A stretch of DNA of 48,291 bases from Marinisporobacter balticus (GCF_004345705.1 NZ_SLWV01000028.1:1-48291), one strand, 5' to 3'. Positions 24,560 to 34,003 are shown, counted from the first letter of the stretch. Numbers and translations: made by a program. Notes: a model not told the origin generated them from the letters alone.

Positions 24560-25531
24560 ATGAAAGAAAGAACAGAGCAGATGTTTAAAAAATATGGCAT
24601 ATTCTTAATTTTTATCGGTATGGTTGTATTGATGTCTATACTTTCTCCAGCATTCTTAAAAGTAGGCAACATACTAAATGTTGTAAGACAAATTTCTGTT
24701 ATTGGACTTATTGCATTTGGGGTAACGATGGTCATTATTACGACAGGAATTGACTTATCATCAGGATCTGTACTTGCATTATCAGCTGTTGTGGCAGCAA
24801 GCTTTGCACAAAGAGCTGATTGGGCGTCAAAAATGTATCCAAATATTGATGTACCTGTCATTGTACCGATCATAATGGGGATATTAGTAGGAATTCTATG
24901 TGGTGCTGTTGTTGGGATTATCATTGCGAAAACAAAGATTCCTCCATTTATTTCAACATTAGGGATGATGATTATAGCAAGAGGTTTAGCACTTTTATAT
25001 AGTGATGGTAGACCTATTAGTAGCTTGAAGGATTCATATAATTTTATTGGGCAAGGAAAAGTTTTAGGAATACCATTTCCAATCATCGTTTTAATGGTTA
25101 TGGCAGTGATTACACATATATTATTAAACAATACTAAATTTGGTAAGTATGTATATGCAATTGGTGGGAATGAAAATGCAGCTGTTGTTTCAGGCATCAA
25201 TGTAGATAAGTATAAGGTTTTAATTTATACTTACGCAGGTATGCTATCAGGTATGGCAGGGATTGTATTATCATCAAGAATCAGTTCTGGTCAACCAGGT
25301 CTTGGCGTATCTTATGAGTTAGATGCGATCGCTTCTGCTGTTATTGGTGGAACCAGCTTAAATGGTGGAATCGGTAAAATTACAGGAACGATTATCGGCG
25401 CTTTAATCATAGGTGTTTTAAATAATGGATTGGATTTATTAAATGTATCTGCATACTGGCAACAAATTGTAAAAGGGATCATCATCGTTGGAGCAGTTAT
25501 ATTAGATGAAAGAAAAAATACAAAAAAATAG
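24560..25531 (+). CDS. Sugar/inositol ABC transporter permease (RbsC type)
   Basis: A 323-residue membrane protein with about nine or ten hydrophobic helices. RbsC-family signatures are seen: TTGIDLSSGSVLALSAVVAA near residue 65, IPPFISTLGMMIIARGL near 130 and GGTSLNGGIGKITGT near 265. GGAG lies upstream of ATG 24560. It completes the three-gene importer (binding protein, ATPase, permease dimer). It ends about 110 bp before the promoter of the catabolic operon. Confidence 0.9.
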   Translation: MKERTEQMFKKYGIFLIFIGMVVLMSILSPAFLKVGNILNVVRQISVIGLIAFGVTMVIITTGIDLSSGSVLALSAVVAASFAQRADWASKMYPNIDVPVIVPIIMGILVGILCGAVVGIIIAKTKIPPFISTLGMMIIARGLALLYSDGRPISSLKDSYNFIGQGKVLGIPFPIIVLMVMAVITHILLNNTKFGKYVYAIGGNENAAVVSGINVDKYKVLIYTYAGMLSGMAGIVLSSRISSGQPGLGVSYELDAIASAVIGGTSLNGGIGKITGTIIGALIIGVLNNGLDLLNVSAYWQQIVKGIIIVGAVILDERKNTKK

Positions 25532-25587
25532 AAAAATATTTATGAATTAATGCAAGGAAAGGATTTTAATCGTTTTCATACAAAAAA

Positions 25588-25599
25588 GCAAATGTTTGA
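25588..25599. promoter_or_regulatory. Weak LacI-type operator O5
   Basis: GCAAATGTTTGA matches the palindrome at 10 of 12 positions. It lies 55 bp upstream of the perfect operator O4 and may be an auxiliary site. Confidence 0.4.
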
Positions 25600-25631
25600 G
25601 AAGAGATTACATAATTATTCAAAAATTTTTT

Positions 25632-25660
25632 TTGAAATTATAGCAAACGTTTGCGAAAAT
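25632..25660 (+). promoter_or_regulatory. Promoter of the inositol catabolic operon with operator O4 in the spacer
   Basis: TTGAAA (25632-25637), 17 bp, then GAAAAT (25655-25660). The perfect palindrome GCAAACGTTTGC (25643-25654) sits in the spacer, at the same offset (11 bp from the -35 start) as O1 in the repressor promoter. The -10 is weak, but the matching geometry supports it. Confidence 0.65.
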
Positions 25661-25700
25661 AATGATAAATCAGTAATAGCGAATACGAGGGGGCGTTAAA

Positions 25701-27086
25701 ATGAGTCAAAATGCAAAGGAATATGTAGCAAGCTTGATTGAAAGAGCAAGAAAAGCACAAGCTATAGCAGATACTTTCACACAAGAGAAGGTAGATAAGT
25801 TATGTACAGCTATTGCATGGAATATTGTAAAACATGATGTAGCAGATAAAATTGCAACAATGGCAGTTGAAGAATCAAATCTAGGGAACTATGATGGAAA
25901 ATACGCAAAATTAATGACAAAGATTCGTGGTGGTCTTCGTGATATGAAAGGTAAAAAATCAGTGGGGGTCATTGAACGTGATGATGAAAAACAAATCATA
26001 AAGGTTGCAAAGCCAGTAGGCGTAGTGGCAGCATTAGTTCCTTGTACAAATCCAGAAGCAACACCCGTACTAAAAGCAATGTTTACAATCAAAGGTAGAA
26101 ATGCAATTATACTAGCACCACATCCAAGAACCAAAAATACAAATACTTATATTGTAAATATTATGCGCCAAATCCTTAAAAAATATGGTGCACCAGAAGA
26201 TTTAATCATTCCAGTTGAACAAGTATCAATGGAAGTAAGTGGAGAATTAATGGCACAAGCTGATCTGGTATTGGCCACTGGTGGCGGAGGTATGGTAAAA
26301 GCAGCTTATAGTTCAGGTACGCCAGCTTATGGAGTAGGGCAAGGAAATGCTGTCACAGTAGTAGATGAAACAGTAGATTTAAAAGAAACTGCAAATAAAA
26401 TCATGAGAAGTAAAACCTTTGACTTTGCAACAACCTGTTCTACAGAAAATTCATGTGTAGTAAAAGATTCTATATATGATGACTTTATAAAAGCGATGGA
26501 AGCTGAAGGGGGATATTTAGTAAAGGGTGAAGAAAAAGAAAAACTACAAAATGCTATGTGGCATGATGGACATTTAAGTAGTGCAATCGTAGCACAAGCA
26601 CCAGAAGCAATAGCTGCTGAAGCTGGTATTACTCTCACAGAAGGAAAAACATTTTTTATGGTAGAAGAAACTGGAATTGGACCCGATTATCTATTCTCAG
26701 GAGAAAAATTATCTGTTGTAACTACAATATTTAAATATGGAGAGTTCCAAGAAGCAATTGATACAGTAAATGCAATTACAGCATACCATGGAAGTGGACA
26801 CTCTTGCGGCATCCATACACATGATGAAGAGAAAGTTTTAGCGTTAGCTTTAAATACAAAAACAAGCCGTGTAATGGTAAGACAGCCACAATGTCTAGCA
26901 AATAGTGGCGCATGGACAAATGGCATGCCAATGACATTGACTTTAGGATGCGGTACTTGGGGTGGAAATATAGCATCTGAAAATGTAACTTGGAAACATT
27001 TAATAAATGTGACGTGGGTATCAGCGCCAATCCCATCAACACAGCCAAGTGATGAAGAATTATTCGGCGAAATTATGAATGACTAG
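25701..27086 (+). CDS. Acylating (CoA-dependent) aldehyde dehydrogenase, SauS/EutE-like
   Basis: A 461-residue aldehyde dehydrogenase of the CoA-acylating group (AdhE N-domain, EutE, sulfoacetaldehyde dehydrogenase SauS). Visible: VPCTNPEATPV near 115, LVLATGGGGMVKAAYSSGTP near 190-208 and the nucleophile region TTCSTENSCVV, where C246 corresponds to the catalytic Cys. Classical IolA, the methylmalonate-semialdehyde dehydrogenase, is longer and has another sequence around its Cys. As first gene of the operon that makes malonate semialdehyde, this enzyme probably converts that aldehyde to a CoA thioester in place of IolA. Sulfoacetaldehyde or another short aldehyde remains possible. Confidence 0.8.
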   Translation: MSQNAKEYVASLIERARKAQAIADTFTQEKVDKLCTAIAWNIVKHDVADKIATMAVEESNLGNYDGKYAKLMTKIRGGLRDMKGKKSVGVIERDDEKQIIKVAKPVGVVAALVPCTNPEATPVLKAMFTIKGRNAIILAPHPRTKNTNTYIVNIMRQILKKYGAPEDLIIPVEQVSMEVSGELMAQADLVLATGGGGMVKAAYSSGTPAYGVGQGNAVTVVDETVDLKETANKIMRSKTFDFATTCSTENSCVVKDSIYDDFIKAMEAEGGYLVKGEEKEKLQNAMWHDGHLSSAIVAQAPEAIAAEAGITLTEGKTFFMVEETGIGPDYLFSGEKLSVVTTIFKYGEFQEAIDTVNAITAYHGSGHSCGIHTHDEEKVLALALNTKTSRVMVRQPQCLANSGAWTNGMPMTLTLGCGTWGGNIASENVTWKHLINVTWVSAPIPSTQPSDEELFGEIMND

Positions 27087-27095
27087 GAGAGAATA

Positions 27096-27935
27096 ATGCT
27101 CGTTAATTTAAAAGAAATATTAAATGGAGTGGCAAAATCTGATTCTGCCATTCCTGGATTTAATGTATTTGGATATGAAGATGCAATCGCTGTAGTACGT
27201 GCAGCAGAAGAACTAAATGCTCCTGTAATCCTTATGACAAATAAAGTAGCAGTTTCTCATATGTCAATAGAAATTTTGGCAAAAATATTGTGTGGAGTTG
27301 CTGAAAATGCAAAGGTATCTGTATGTGTTCACCTAGATCATGCAACTGAATATGAATTAATAGCTAAAGCAATTAAAGCTGGATATACATCTGTTATGTA
27401 CGATGGTTCACAACTTCCTTTTGAAGAAAATATTCGAAATACAAAAGAGGTTGTAAGATTGGCCCATGCATGTGGTGTATCTGTAGAAGGTGAAATTGGA
27501 GCAGTAGGATATAGTGATCCTTCTCTAAAGGTAGCAGCTAGATATACAGAACCAGAGGAAGCAAAAATATTTGCTGAAAGTACAAGGGTAGATGCCCTAG
27601 CAGTAGCAATTGGTACCCTTCATAGAATGGAAACCCAAGAAGCTGTTATACAATATGATCGTTTAGAAACAATTGAAAAGTTAACAGATGTATCACTTGT
27701 GATCCATGGTTCTACAGGAATAAAAGATGAAGATTTAACGAAACTTTCAAAATATAATGTAGCAAAGGTAAACATTGGAACAGCCCTTCGAAGGGTATTT
27801 GGAAATACAATGAGAGAAGAGATAAAGAATAATCCAAAGGAATCTGATAGAATCGCCTTTTTTCAAAAACCAATGCTTGAGGTACAAAAAGAAGCCAAAA
27901 AGAAGATGGAATTATTAGGTTTAGGAAAAAAGTAA
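27096..27935 (+). CDS. iolJ: Class II aldolase, 5-dehydro-2-deoxyphosphogluconate aldolase-like
   Basis: A 279-residue class II (zinc-dependent) aldolase of the fructose-bisphosphate aldolase family. Seen: IPGFNVFGYEDAIAV near the N-terminus, VHLDHATEYELIAKAI with the zinc His, the EGEIGAVGY block, LAVAIGTLH and LVIHGSTGIKDEDL. In an iol operon the expected reaction is cleavage of 2-deoxy-5-keto-gluconate 6-phosphate to dihydroxyacetone phosphate and malonate semialdehyde. It starts 9 bp after the dehydrogenase stop behind GGAG. Confidence 0.85.
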   Translation: MLVNLKEILNGVAKSDSAIPGFNVFGYEDAIAVVRAAEELNAPVILMTNKVAVSHMSIEILAKILCGVAENAKVSVCVHLDHATEYELIAKAIKAGYTSVMYDGSQLPFEENIRNTKEVVRLAHACGVSVEGEIGAVGYSDPSLKVAARYTEPEEAKIFAESTRVDALAVAIGTLHRMETQEAVIQYDRLETIEKLTDVSLVIHGSTGIKDEDLTKLSKYNVAKVNIGTALRRVFGNTMREEIKNNPKESDRIAFFQKPMLEVQKEAKKKMELLGLGKK

Positions 27936-27951
27936 AGGAAGGAGTTATGAC

Positions 27952-28743
27952 ATGAAAATTAGACAAGCAGAACCTTTTGCTTATGGGTATAACAGTATTA
28001 CAGAAATGAATGGTAAGCATCGTGATATGCTAATGGATTTTGGCATATTAAAAATGAAAAAAGATGATGTAGAAACAAATTGTGAAAATTTAGAAAGAGC
28101 GTATCTATTGATTCAAGGAGAAGTCACTTTTGAATGGGAAGGAGACAAGGTAATAGTAAAGAGAGAAGACTGTTTTTCAGAAGATCCATATTGTCTTCAT
28201 GTGCCACAGCATGTAGAAGTAAAATTAACAGCGCTAAAAGATGATACAGAATTAGCTGTCCAAAAGACAGATAATGAAAAGGCTTTTCCTTCAAAATTAT
28301 ATACACAAGAAGAATGTAGAAGTGAACAATTTGGCGCAGGAACACTAAACGAAACAGCTACAAGAACAGTAAGAACTATTTTTGATCATGCGAATTCACC
28401 AGATGCAAACCTGGTAATAGGAGAAGTGATTAATCATCCAGGAAAATATTCAAGTTATCCGCCGCATCATCATCCACAGCCTGAAATCTATCATTACCGT
28501 TTCTATCCAGAACAAGGTTATGGTCTTTCAACTGTAGGAGATAATGCATATGTAGTGAAAAATATGGATACAGTTGCAATTCCAGGAGGCTTGGTTCATC
28601 CTCAAACAGCAGCACCAGGATATGCGATGTATTATGTTTGGATGATCAGACATTTAGAAAACAATCCATTTGATGAACGTATTTTTGTTGATGAACATAA
28701 ATGGTTATTAGATCATGATGCAAAAATATGGCCTGCTAAGTAA
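27952..28743 (+). CDS. iolB: 5-deoxy-glucuronate isomerase
   Basis: A 263-residue IolB with a bicupin fold. Metal ligands are apparent in YPPHHHPQPEIYHYRF near residue 172, and the end has VHPQTAAPGYAMYYVWMIRH. It isomerises 5-deoxy-glucuronate to 2-deoxy-5-keto-gluconate. Length is normal. GGAGG precedes ATG 27952, 16 bp after IolJ. Confidence 0.93.
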   Translation: MKIRQAEPFAYGYNSITEMNGKHRDMLMDFGILKMKKDDVETNCENLERAYLLIQGEVTFEWEGDKVIVKREDCFSEDPYCLHVPQHVEVKLTALKDDTELAVQKTDNEKAFPSKLYTQEECRSEQFGAGTLNETATRTVRTIFDHANSPDANLVIGEVINHPGKYSSYPPHHHPQPEIYHYRFYPEQGYGLSTVGDNAYVVKNMDTVAIPGGLVHPQTAAPGYAMYYVWMIRHLENNPFDERIFVDEHKWLLDHDAKIWPAK

Positions 28744-28776
28744 TGATTTAGGAAAAAATAAAGGAGGTCAAGGACA

Positions 28777-30711
28777 ATGAAAACAATCAGAATGACTGTG
28801 GCGCAAGCTTTAGTAAAATTTCTTGATAATCAATATGTAGCGTTTGACGGAAAAGAACAAAAATTTGTTCATGGGATATTTACAATATTTGGGCATGGTA
28901 ATGTTTTAGGTCTTGGTCAAGCATTAGAAGAAGATGCTGGAGCGTTAGTTGTATACCAAGGAAGAAATGAACAAGGAATGGCACATGTAGCAACTGCTTT
29001 TGCAAAACAAAAGCATAGAAAACAAATTTGTGCAGCGACATCATCTGTAGGGCCAGGAGCTGCAAATATGGTAACAGCTGCTGCAACAGCAACAGCAAAT
29101 AATATTCCAGTATTGTTACTACCTGGAGATATTTTTGCTACGCGTCAGCCAGATCCAGTACTACAACAGGTTGAGCAGTCCCATGATTTAACCATCAGCA
29201 CAAATGATGCATTCAAAGCTGTAAGTAAATATTGGGATCGTGTAAGCAGACCAGAACAATTAATGACGGCTATGATCAATGCAATGAGAGTACTTACAGA
29301 TCCAGCAAATACAGGAGCAGTAACCATATGTTTGCCACAAGATGTACAAGGTGAAGCTTATGATTATCCTGAGTATTTCTTTCAAAGACGCGTTCATAGA
29401 ATAGAAAGAATACCGGCAACAGCTGAAGCGATAAAGGATGCTGTTACATTAATCAGTAGAAAGGAAAAGCCACTCATTGTTTGTGGTGGAGGGGTAAGAT
29501 ATTCAGAAGCTGCTGAAAGCTTGAAAGCATTTGCAGAAGAATTTAACATTCCATTTGCAGAAACACAAGCAGGGAAAAGTGCAATAGAGTGGACACATCC
29601 ATTAAATTTAGGTGGCGTAGGTACAACAGGTAATCTAGCTGCAAACCTTATTGCAAAAGAGGCAGATTTGGTTATTGGTGTAGGAACAAGATTTACAGAC
29701 TTTACGACCGCATCTAAGAGCCAATTTAAAAACCCGGAAGTAGATATCTTAACCATTAATATTTCAGCGTATCATGCATATAAAATGGATGCTACAAAAG
29801 TAGTTTCAGATGCAAAAGTAGGATTAGAGGCAATCGCCAAAGAACTTAAAAAGATTGGATATAAATCATCCTATAAAGAAGAAATAAAAGCTGCAAAGGA
29901 TGCATGGCTAAAAGAATTGAATAGATTATTTGGTGTAGCATACAATGATGAAGACTATAAGCCAGAAGTTGCAGGACATCTTGATCATGTACTGCCTGAG
30001 TTTTATGAACAAACAGGTTCTTGTTTAACACAAACAAATGTGCTCGGTGAATTAGATAAACTATTAGATGCTGATGCAATCGTTGTAGGTGCATCAGGAA
30101 GTTTACCAGGAGATCTTCAAAGAGTATGGTGTCCTAAAAAGCCAAACACGTATCATATGGAATATGGATATTCTTGTATGGGCTATGAGGTTGCTGCAGC
30201 ACTAGGTGTAAAAATAGCAGCACCCAATCAAGAAGTATATACATTTATAGGTGATGGTAGTTATTTAATGCTACATTCTGAACTTGTGACAAGTATTCAA
30301 GAGAAAAAGAAAATCAATGTCGTGTTATTTGATAATATGTCATTTGGTTGTATCAACAACCTTCAAATGAGTCAAGGAATGGGAACTTTTGGAACAGAAT
30401 TCAGATTCAGAAATGAAGAGACTAAAAAGCTTGATGGAAAACTAATCCCTATTGATTATGCCATGAGTGCAGCAGGATATGGTGTAAAAACATATACAGT
30501 AAAAACGATAGAAGAATTAAGAGGAGCCATTGGAGAAGCGAAAAAACAAACGGTATCTACATTAATTGATATCAAAATACTGCCAAAGACAATGACTGAT
30601 GGATATGAAAGCTGGTGGAGAGTAGGAACAGCACAAGTTTCTAGTAAACACGCTATAGAAGAAGCTGCAAAAGAAATAGAAGAAACTGTAGAAAAAATAA
30701 GGCAATATTAA
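28777..30711 (+). CDS. iolD: 3D-trihydroxycyclohexane-1,2-dione acylhydrolase
   Basis: A 644-residue thiamine-diphosphate enzyme. N-terminal domain has HGNVLGLGQALEED and ATSSVGPGAANMVTAA; the central domain has VCGGGVRYSEA; the C-terminal ThDP motif is FIGDGSYLMLHSELVTSI followed by NVVLFDN. It opens the inositol ring, hydrolysing the dione to 5-deoxy-glucuronate. Typical length for IolD. AGGAGG lies upstream of ATG 28777. Confidence 0.95.
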   Translation: MKTIRMTVAQALVKFLDNQYVAFDGKEQKFVHGIFTIFGHGNVLGLGQALEEDAGALVVYQGRNEQGMAHVATAFAKQKHRKQICAATSSVGPGAANMVTAAATATANNIPVLLLPGDIFATRQPDPVLQQVEQSHDLTISTNDAFKAVSKYWDRVSRPEQLMTAMINAMRVLTDPANTGAVTICLPQDVQGEAYDYPEYFFQRRVHRIERIPATAEAIKDAVTLISRKEKPLIVCGGGVRYSEAAESLKAFAEEFNIPFAETQAGKSAIEWTHPLNLGGVGTTGNLAANLIAKEADLVIGVGTRFTDFTTASKSQFKNPEVDILTINISAYHAYKMDATKVVSDAKVGLEAIAKELKKIGYKSSYKEEIKAAKDAWLKELNRLFGVAYNDEDYKPEVAGHLDHVLPEFYEQTGSCLTQTNVLGELDKLLDADAIVVGASGSLPGDLQRVWCPKKPNTYHMEYGYSCMGYEVAAALGVKIAAPNQEVYTFIGDGSYLMLHSELVTSIQEKKKINVVLFDNMSFGCINNLQMSQGMGTFGTEFRFRNEETKKLDGKLIPIDYAMSAAGYGVKTYTVKTIEELRGAIGEAKKQTVSTLIDIKILPKTMTDGYESWWRVGTAQVSSKHAIEEAAKEIEETVEKIRQY

Positions 30712-30737
30712 TCATATAACAATGAGGGGGGATAAGT

Positions 30738-31637
30738 ATGTTAAGCAAAGCAAAAATAAAATTAGGAATCGCACCAATTGCATGGACAAATGATGATCTT
30801 CCAGAGTTAGGATCGGAAAATACTTTTGAGCAATGTATAAGTGAAATGGCACTTGCAGGATTTAAAGGAAGTGAAGTAGGAAACAAATATCCAAAGGATC
30901 CAAAGGAATTAAAAAAAGCACTAGACTTAAGAGGTGTTCAAATCTGTAATGCATGGTTTAGCTGTTTCTTTACAACAAAGCCTGAAGAAGAAACAATAGA
31001 AGCATTTATGAAGCACAGAGATTTTTTATATGAAGTGGGTGCTAAGGTAATAGGGTGTTCTGAACAAGGGAAAAGCATCCAAGGATTAGACAAACCAATC
31101 TGTGATGAAAAACCAGTATTTACGGATGAAGAATGGGAAAAACTTGCAAAAGGGATGAACAAATTAGCTGTTCTTGCTGCTGAAAAGGGAATGAAGGTTA
31201 GTTTGCATCATCATATGGGAACAGGGGTTCAAACACTTGCAGAGGTGGATCGATTTATGGAAATGACAAATGATGAGGTATATCTATTATTTGATACAGG
31301 ACATATGTATTTCTCAGAAGGAAACCAAGATGCAGTGGATGCAATCATTGAAAAATATGCTGATAAAATTGTACACGTACACTTAAAAGATGTAAGAGAA
31401 GATGTATTAAAAACACTAAAGGAAGAAAAATGGTCTTTCTTAAAGGGTGTTAAAGAAGGGATATTTACAGTACCTGGAGATGGCATAGTAAGTTTTGATC
31501 ATACTTTTAGGGTATTAGAAAATATCAATTATGAAGGTTGGATGGTTGTAGAAGCAGAGCAAGATCCAGCGAAAGCAAATCCACTAGAATATGCAATGAA
31601 AGCAAGAAAATTTATCGCAGAAAAAACTGGATTATAA
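30738..31637 (+). CDS. iolE: 2-keto-myo-inositol (inosose) dehydratase
   Basis: A 299-residue TIM-barrel protein of the xylose-isomerase-like family. Typical IolE pieces: IKLGIAPIAWTNDDLPELG at the start, SLHHHMGTGVQTLAEVDRFM, LLFDTGHMYFSEG, HVHLKDVRED and PGDGIVSFDH with metal ligands. It dehydrates 2-keto-myo-inositol to the dione used by IolD. GGGGGG lies close to ATG 30738. Length and motifs are complete. Confidence 0.95.
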   Translation: MLSKAKIKLGIAPIAWTNDDLPELGSENTFEQCISEMALAGFKGSEVGNKYPKDPKELKKALDLRGVQICNAWFSCFFTTKPEEETIEAFMKHRDFLYEVGAKVIGCSEQGKSIQGLDKPICDEKPVFTDEEWEKLAKGMNKLAVLAAEKGMKVSLHHHMGTGVQTLAEVDRFMEMTNDEVYLLFDTGHMYFSEGNQDAVDAIIEKYADKIVHVHLKDVREDVLKTLKEEKWSFLKGVKEGIFTVPGDGIVSFDHTFRVLENINYEGWMVVEAEQDPAKANPLEYAMKARKFIAEKTGL

Positions 31638-31670
31638 GAAGGACAAATAAAAAAAGAGGAGAAATGAGCG

Positions 31671-32672
31671 ATGGGAAAAATGAAAGTGGGTATTATTGGT
31701 GCTGGTAGAATTGGTAAGGTGCATTCTCAAAGTATTATGAACCATATTCCAGAAGTTGAAATCAAAACAATATCAGACGTTTACATAGATGTTGCAAAAG
31801 AATGGGCAAAAAAAATGGATATCAAAGAAGCAACAAGTGATTATAAAGAGATTTTAAATGATCCAGAAATCGATGCAGTATTAATTTGTTCTTCCACAGA
31901 TACACATGCACAAATTTCAGTAGAAGCTGCACAAGCAGGAAAGCATATTTTCTGTGAAAAGCCAGTTGATTTATCAGTTGAAAAGGTAGAAGCTGTACTT
32001 GAAGCAGTAAAAGAAGCTGGTGTGAAATTTCAAGTAGGATTCAATAGAAGATTTGATCATAACTTCAGAAAAGTAAAAGAAATCATTGATACAGGTAAGG
32101 TAGGAGATCTTCATATCGTAAAGATTACTTCAAGAGACCCTGCACCACCACCAGCAGAATATGTTAAGGTTTCTGGCGGAATGTTTTTAGATATGACCAT
32201 CCACGACTTTGACATGGCAAGATTTTTAATAGGAAGTGAAGTAGAGCAAGTTTTTGTATCTGCAGCAGTAAGAGTAGATCCAGCAATTGGAGAAGCAGGA
32301 GATGTAGATACAGCTGTTATTAATTTGAAATTTACGGATGGTACCATTTGTGTCATTGATAATAGTAGAAAAGCGGCATATGGCTATGACCAAAGAGTAG
32401 AAGTATTTGGTTCAAAAGGAAAAGTTGAAGTAGCTAATGATACACCATCTACTGCGATGTTAAGTACAGAAGAAGGTGTATTTAGTGATAAGCCAAAATA
32501 TTTCTTCCTAGAAAGATATATGGATTCTTTTGTTGATGAAATGAAAGACTTTATGGATGCAGTATTAAATGATAAACCAGTCCCTGTTACCGGGATAGAT
32601 GGATTAAAACCAGTACTAATCGGCGTAGCTGCAAAAAAATCAGTAGAAGAAGGAAGAACTATTAAGCTATAA
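31671..32672 (+). CDS. iolG: myo-Inositol 2-dehydrogenase
   Basis: A 333-residue Gfo/Idh/MocA dehydrogenase that oxidises myo-inositol to 2-keto-myo-inositol with NAD. Seen: VGIIGAGRIGKVHSQSI, the FCEKPVDLS lysine motif near residue 97 and the catalytic DMTIHDFDMARF. Of the two dehydrogenases in this locus this one best matches IolG and sits inside the catabolic operon, between IolE and IolC. AGGAG precedes ATG 31671. Confidence 0.9.
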   Translation: MGKMKVGIIGAGRIGKVHSQSIMNHIPEVEIKTISDVYIDVAKEWAKKMDIKEATSDYKEILNDPEIDAVLICSSTDTHAQISVEAAQAGKHIFCEKPVDLSVEKVEAVLEAVKEAGVKFQVGFNRRFDHNFRKVKEIIDTGKVGDLHIVKITSRDPAPPPAEYVKVSGGMFLDMTIHDFDMARFLIGSEVEQVFVSAAVRVDPAIGEAGDVDTAVINLKFTDGTICVIDNSRKAAYGYDQRVEVFGSKGKVEVANDTPSTAMLSTEEGVFSDKPKYFFLERYMDSFVDEMKDFMDAVLNDKPVPVTGIDGLKPVLIGVAAKKSVEEGRTIKL

Positions 32673-32716
32673 AAACTGATTTCGGAATATATTAGTTCCA
32701 TAAAGGAGGTAGTCAA

Positions 32717-33724
32717 TTGAATAATCTTAAATTTGATAATCAAAGACTTATTGATTTTATTGCTATCGGTAGATTGTGCATAGACCTAAATGCCAATGAA
32801 ATCAATAGACCTATGGAAGAAACATTGACATTTACAAAATATCTTGGGGGCTCTCCTGCAAATATAGCAATAGCAATGTCAAAGCTTGGAATGAACACAG
32901 GCTTTATCGGCCGTGTAGCAGATGACCAAATGGGTAGATATATTGTAGATTACCTAAAAAAAAGCAATATTGATATATCGAATGTGATCACCGACAAATC
33001 AGGTAGTGTAACAGGGCTTGCTTTTACAGAAATTAAAAGCCCCACAGATTGTAGTATTTTAATGTATAGAGACAATGTGGCAGATTTAAAGCTTCAGCCA
33101 ACAGATGTGAATGAAGAATATATCAAAAATGCAAAAGCCATTTTAGTTTCAGGTACAGCGTTAGCTGCTAGTCCATCAAGAGAGGCTGTTTTCTTAGCAT
33201 TAGATTATGCTAGAAAGCATAATACGGTAGTATTCTTTGATATAGATTATCGTCCATATACTTGGAAATCAGTAGAAGAAATAAGTGTTTATTATAATCT
33301 TGTAGCAGAAAAATGTGATGTGATTGTGGGAACCCGAGAAGAATTTGACATGATGGAAATGTTAACAATGAAAGGAAATAAAGATGATCATGCTACAGCA
33401 CAAAAATGGTTTAATTTTAATGCAAAGATTGTAGTTATCAAGCATGGAAAAGAAGGTTCAATTGCTTATACAAAAAAAGGGGAAGAAATTGTAGGCGACG
33501 TATTCCCTGTAACACCACTTAAGACATTTGGAGCAGGAGATTCATATGCAGGAGCCTTCATTTATGGATTAATGCAAGGGTGGGATATAGGAGAAGCAAT
33601 GAAATTTGGTGCAGGATCAGCAGCTATTGTAGTTTCAAGCCATAGTTGTTCAGATGCTATGCCAACTACAACACAAATAGAAGAATTTATTTTAAATTAT
33701 GGAAAATATAAAGCGATAGAATAA
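32717..33724 (+). CDS. iolC: 5-dehydro-2-deoxygluconokinase
   Basis: A 335-residue PfkB-family sugar kinase. N-terminal IAIGRLCIDLNANEI and KYLGGSPANIAIAMSKLG, and C-terminal KTFGAGDSYAGAFIYGLM with the catalytic Asp, are intact. It phosphorylates 2-deoxy-5-keto-gluconate for the aldolase. TTG start at 32717, fixed by AAAGGAGGT seven bases upstream. Last gene of the operon; no clear terminator follows at once. Confidence 0.93.
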   Translation: MNNLKFDNQRLIDFIAIGRLCIDLNANEINRPMEETLTFTKYLGGSPANIAIAMSKLGMNTGFIGRVADDQMGRYIVDYLKKSNIDISNVITDKSGSVTGLAFTEIKSPTDCSILMYRDNVADLKLQPTDVNEEYIKNAKAILVSGTALAASPSREAVFLALDYARKHNTVVFFDIDYRPYTWKSVEEISVYYNLVAEKCDVIVGTREEFDMMEMLTMKGNKDDHATAQKWFNFNAKIVVIKHGKEGSIAYTKKGEEIVGDVFPVTPLKTFGAGDSYAGAFIYGLMQGWDIGEAMKFGAGSAAIVVSSHSCSDAMPTTTQIEEFILNYGKYKAIE

Positions 33725-33850
33725 ACCTGAATGATTCATAAGAAGAGGGTATAAATGGCTTTGTGCTTTAAGAAAAATAATATTCCTATCTGATAAGAAT
33801 TAGCTAGATGATGAAAGCTATAAAATAGTTGTATCTATTAGTATATTCGT

Positions 33851-33890
33851 CCAATTTATATGAAAGTATACGTACTTTCATATAAATTGG
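33851..33890. repeat. 18-bp perfect inverted repeat, hairpin with UACG loop
   Basis: CCAATTTATATGAAAGTA (33851-33868) is followed by TACG and its exact complement (33873-33890). It is AT-rich, with no T-run after it. It could be the end of the adjoining IS relic, a small MITE-like element or a transcript-end structure. Confidence 0.7.
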
Positions 33891-34003
33891 GCTATATTTT
33901 ACCCTAAATCGCAATATAAAAGATTTTAGATCCACTATGTTGCCATTAATCTTTGATATATTAAGGTGTTTACCGTTATATAATATACGGTGTAAGCCTT
34001 TCT

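Noticed and set aside
19444..25654. CcpA cre sites in place of LacI operators
   Set aside because: The core AAACGTTT is cre-like, but the GC ends, the repeated perfect palindrome and its confinement to the local regulon fit the adjacent LacI protein better. Dual use cannot be excluded.
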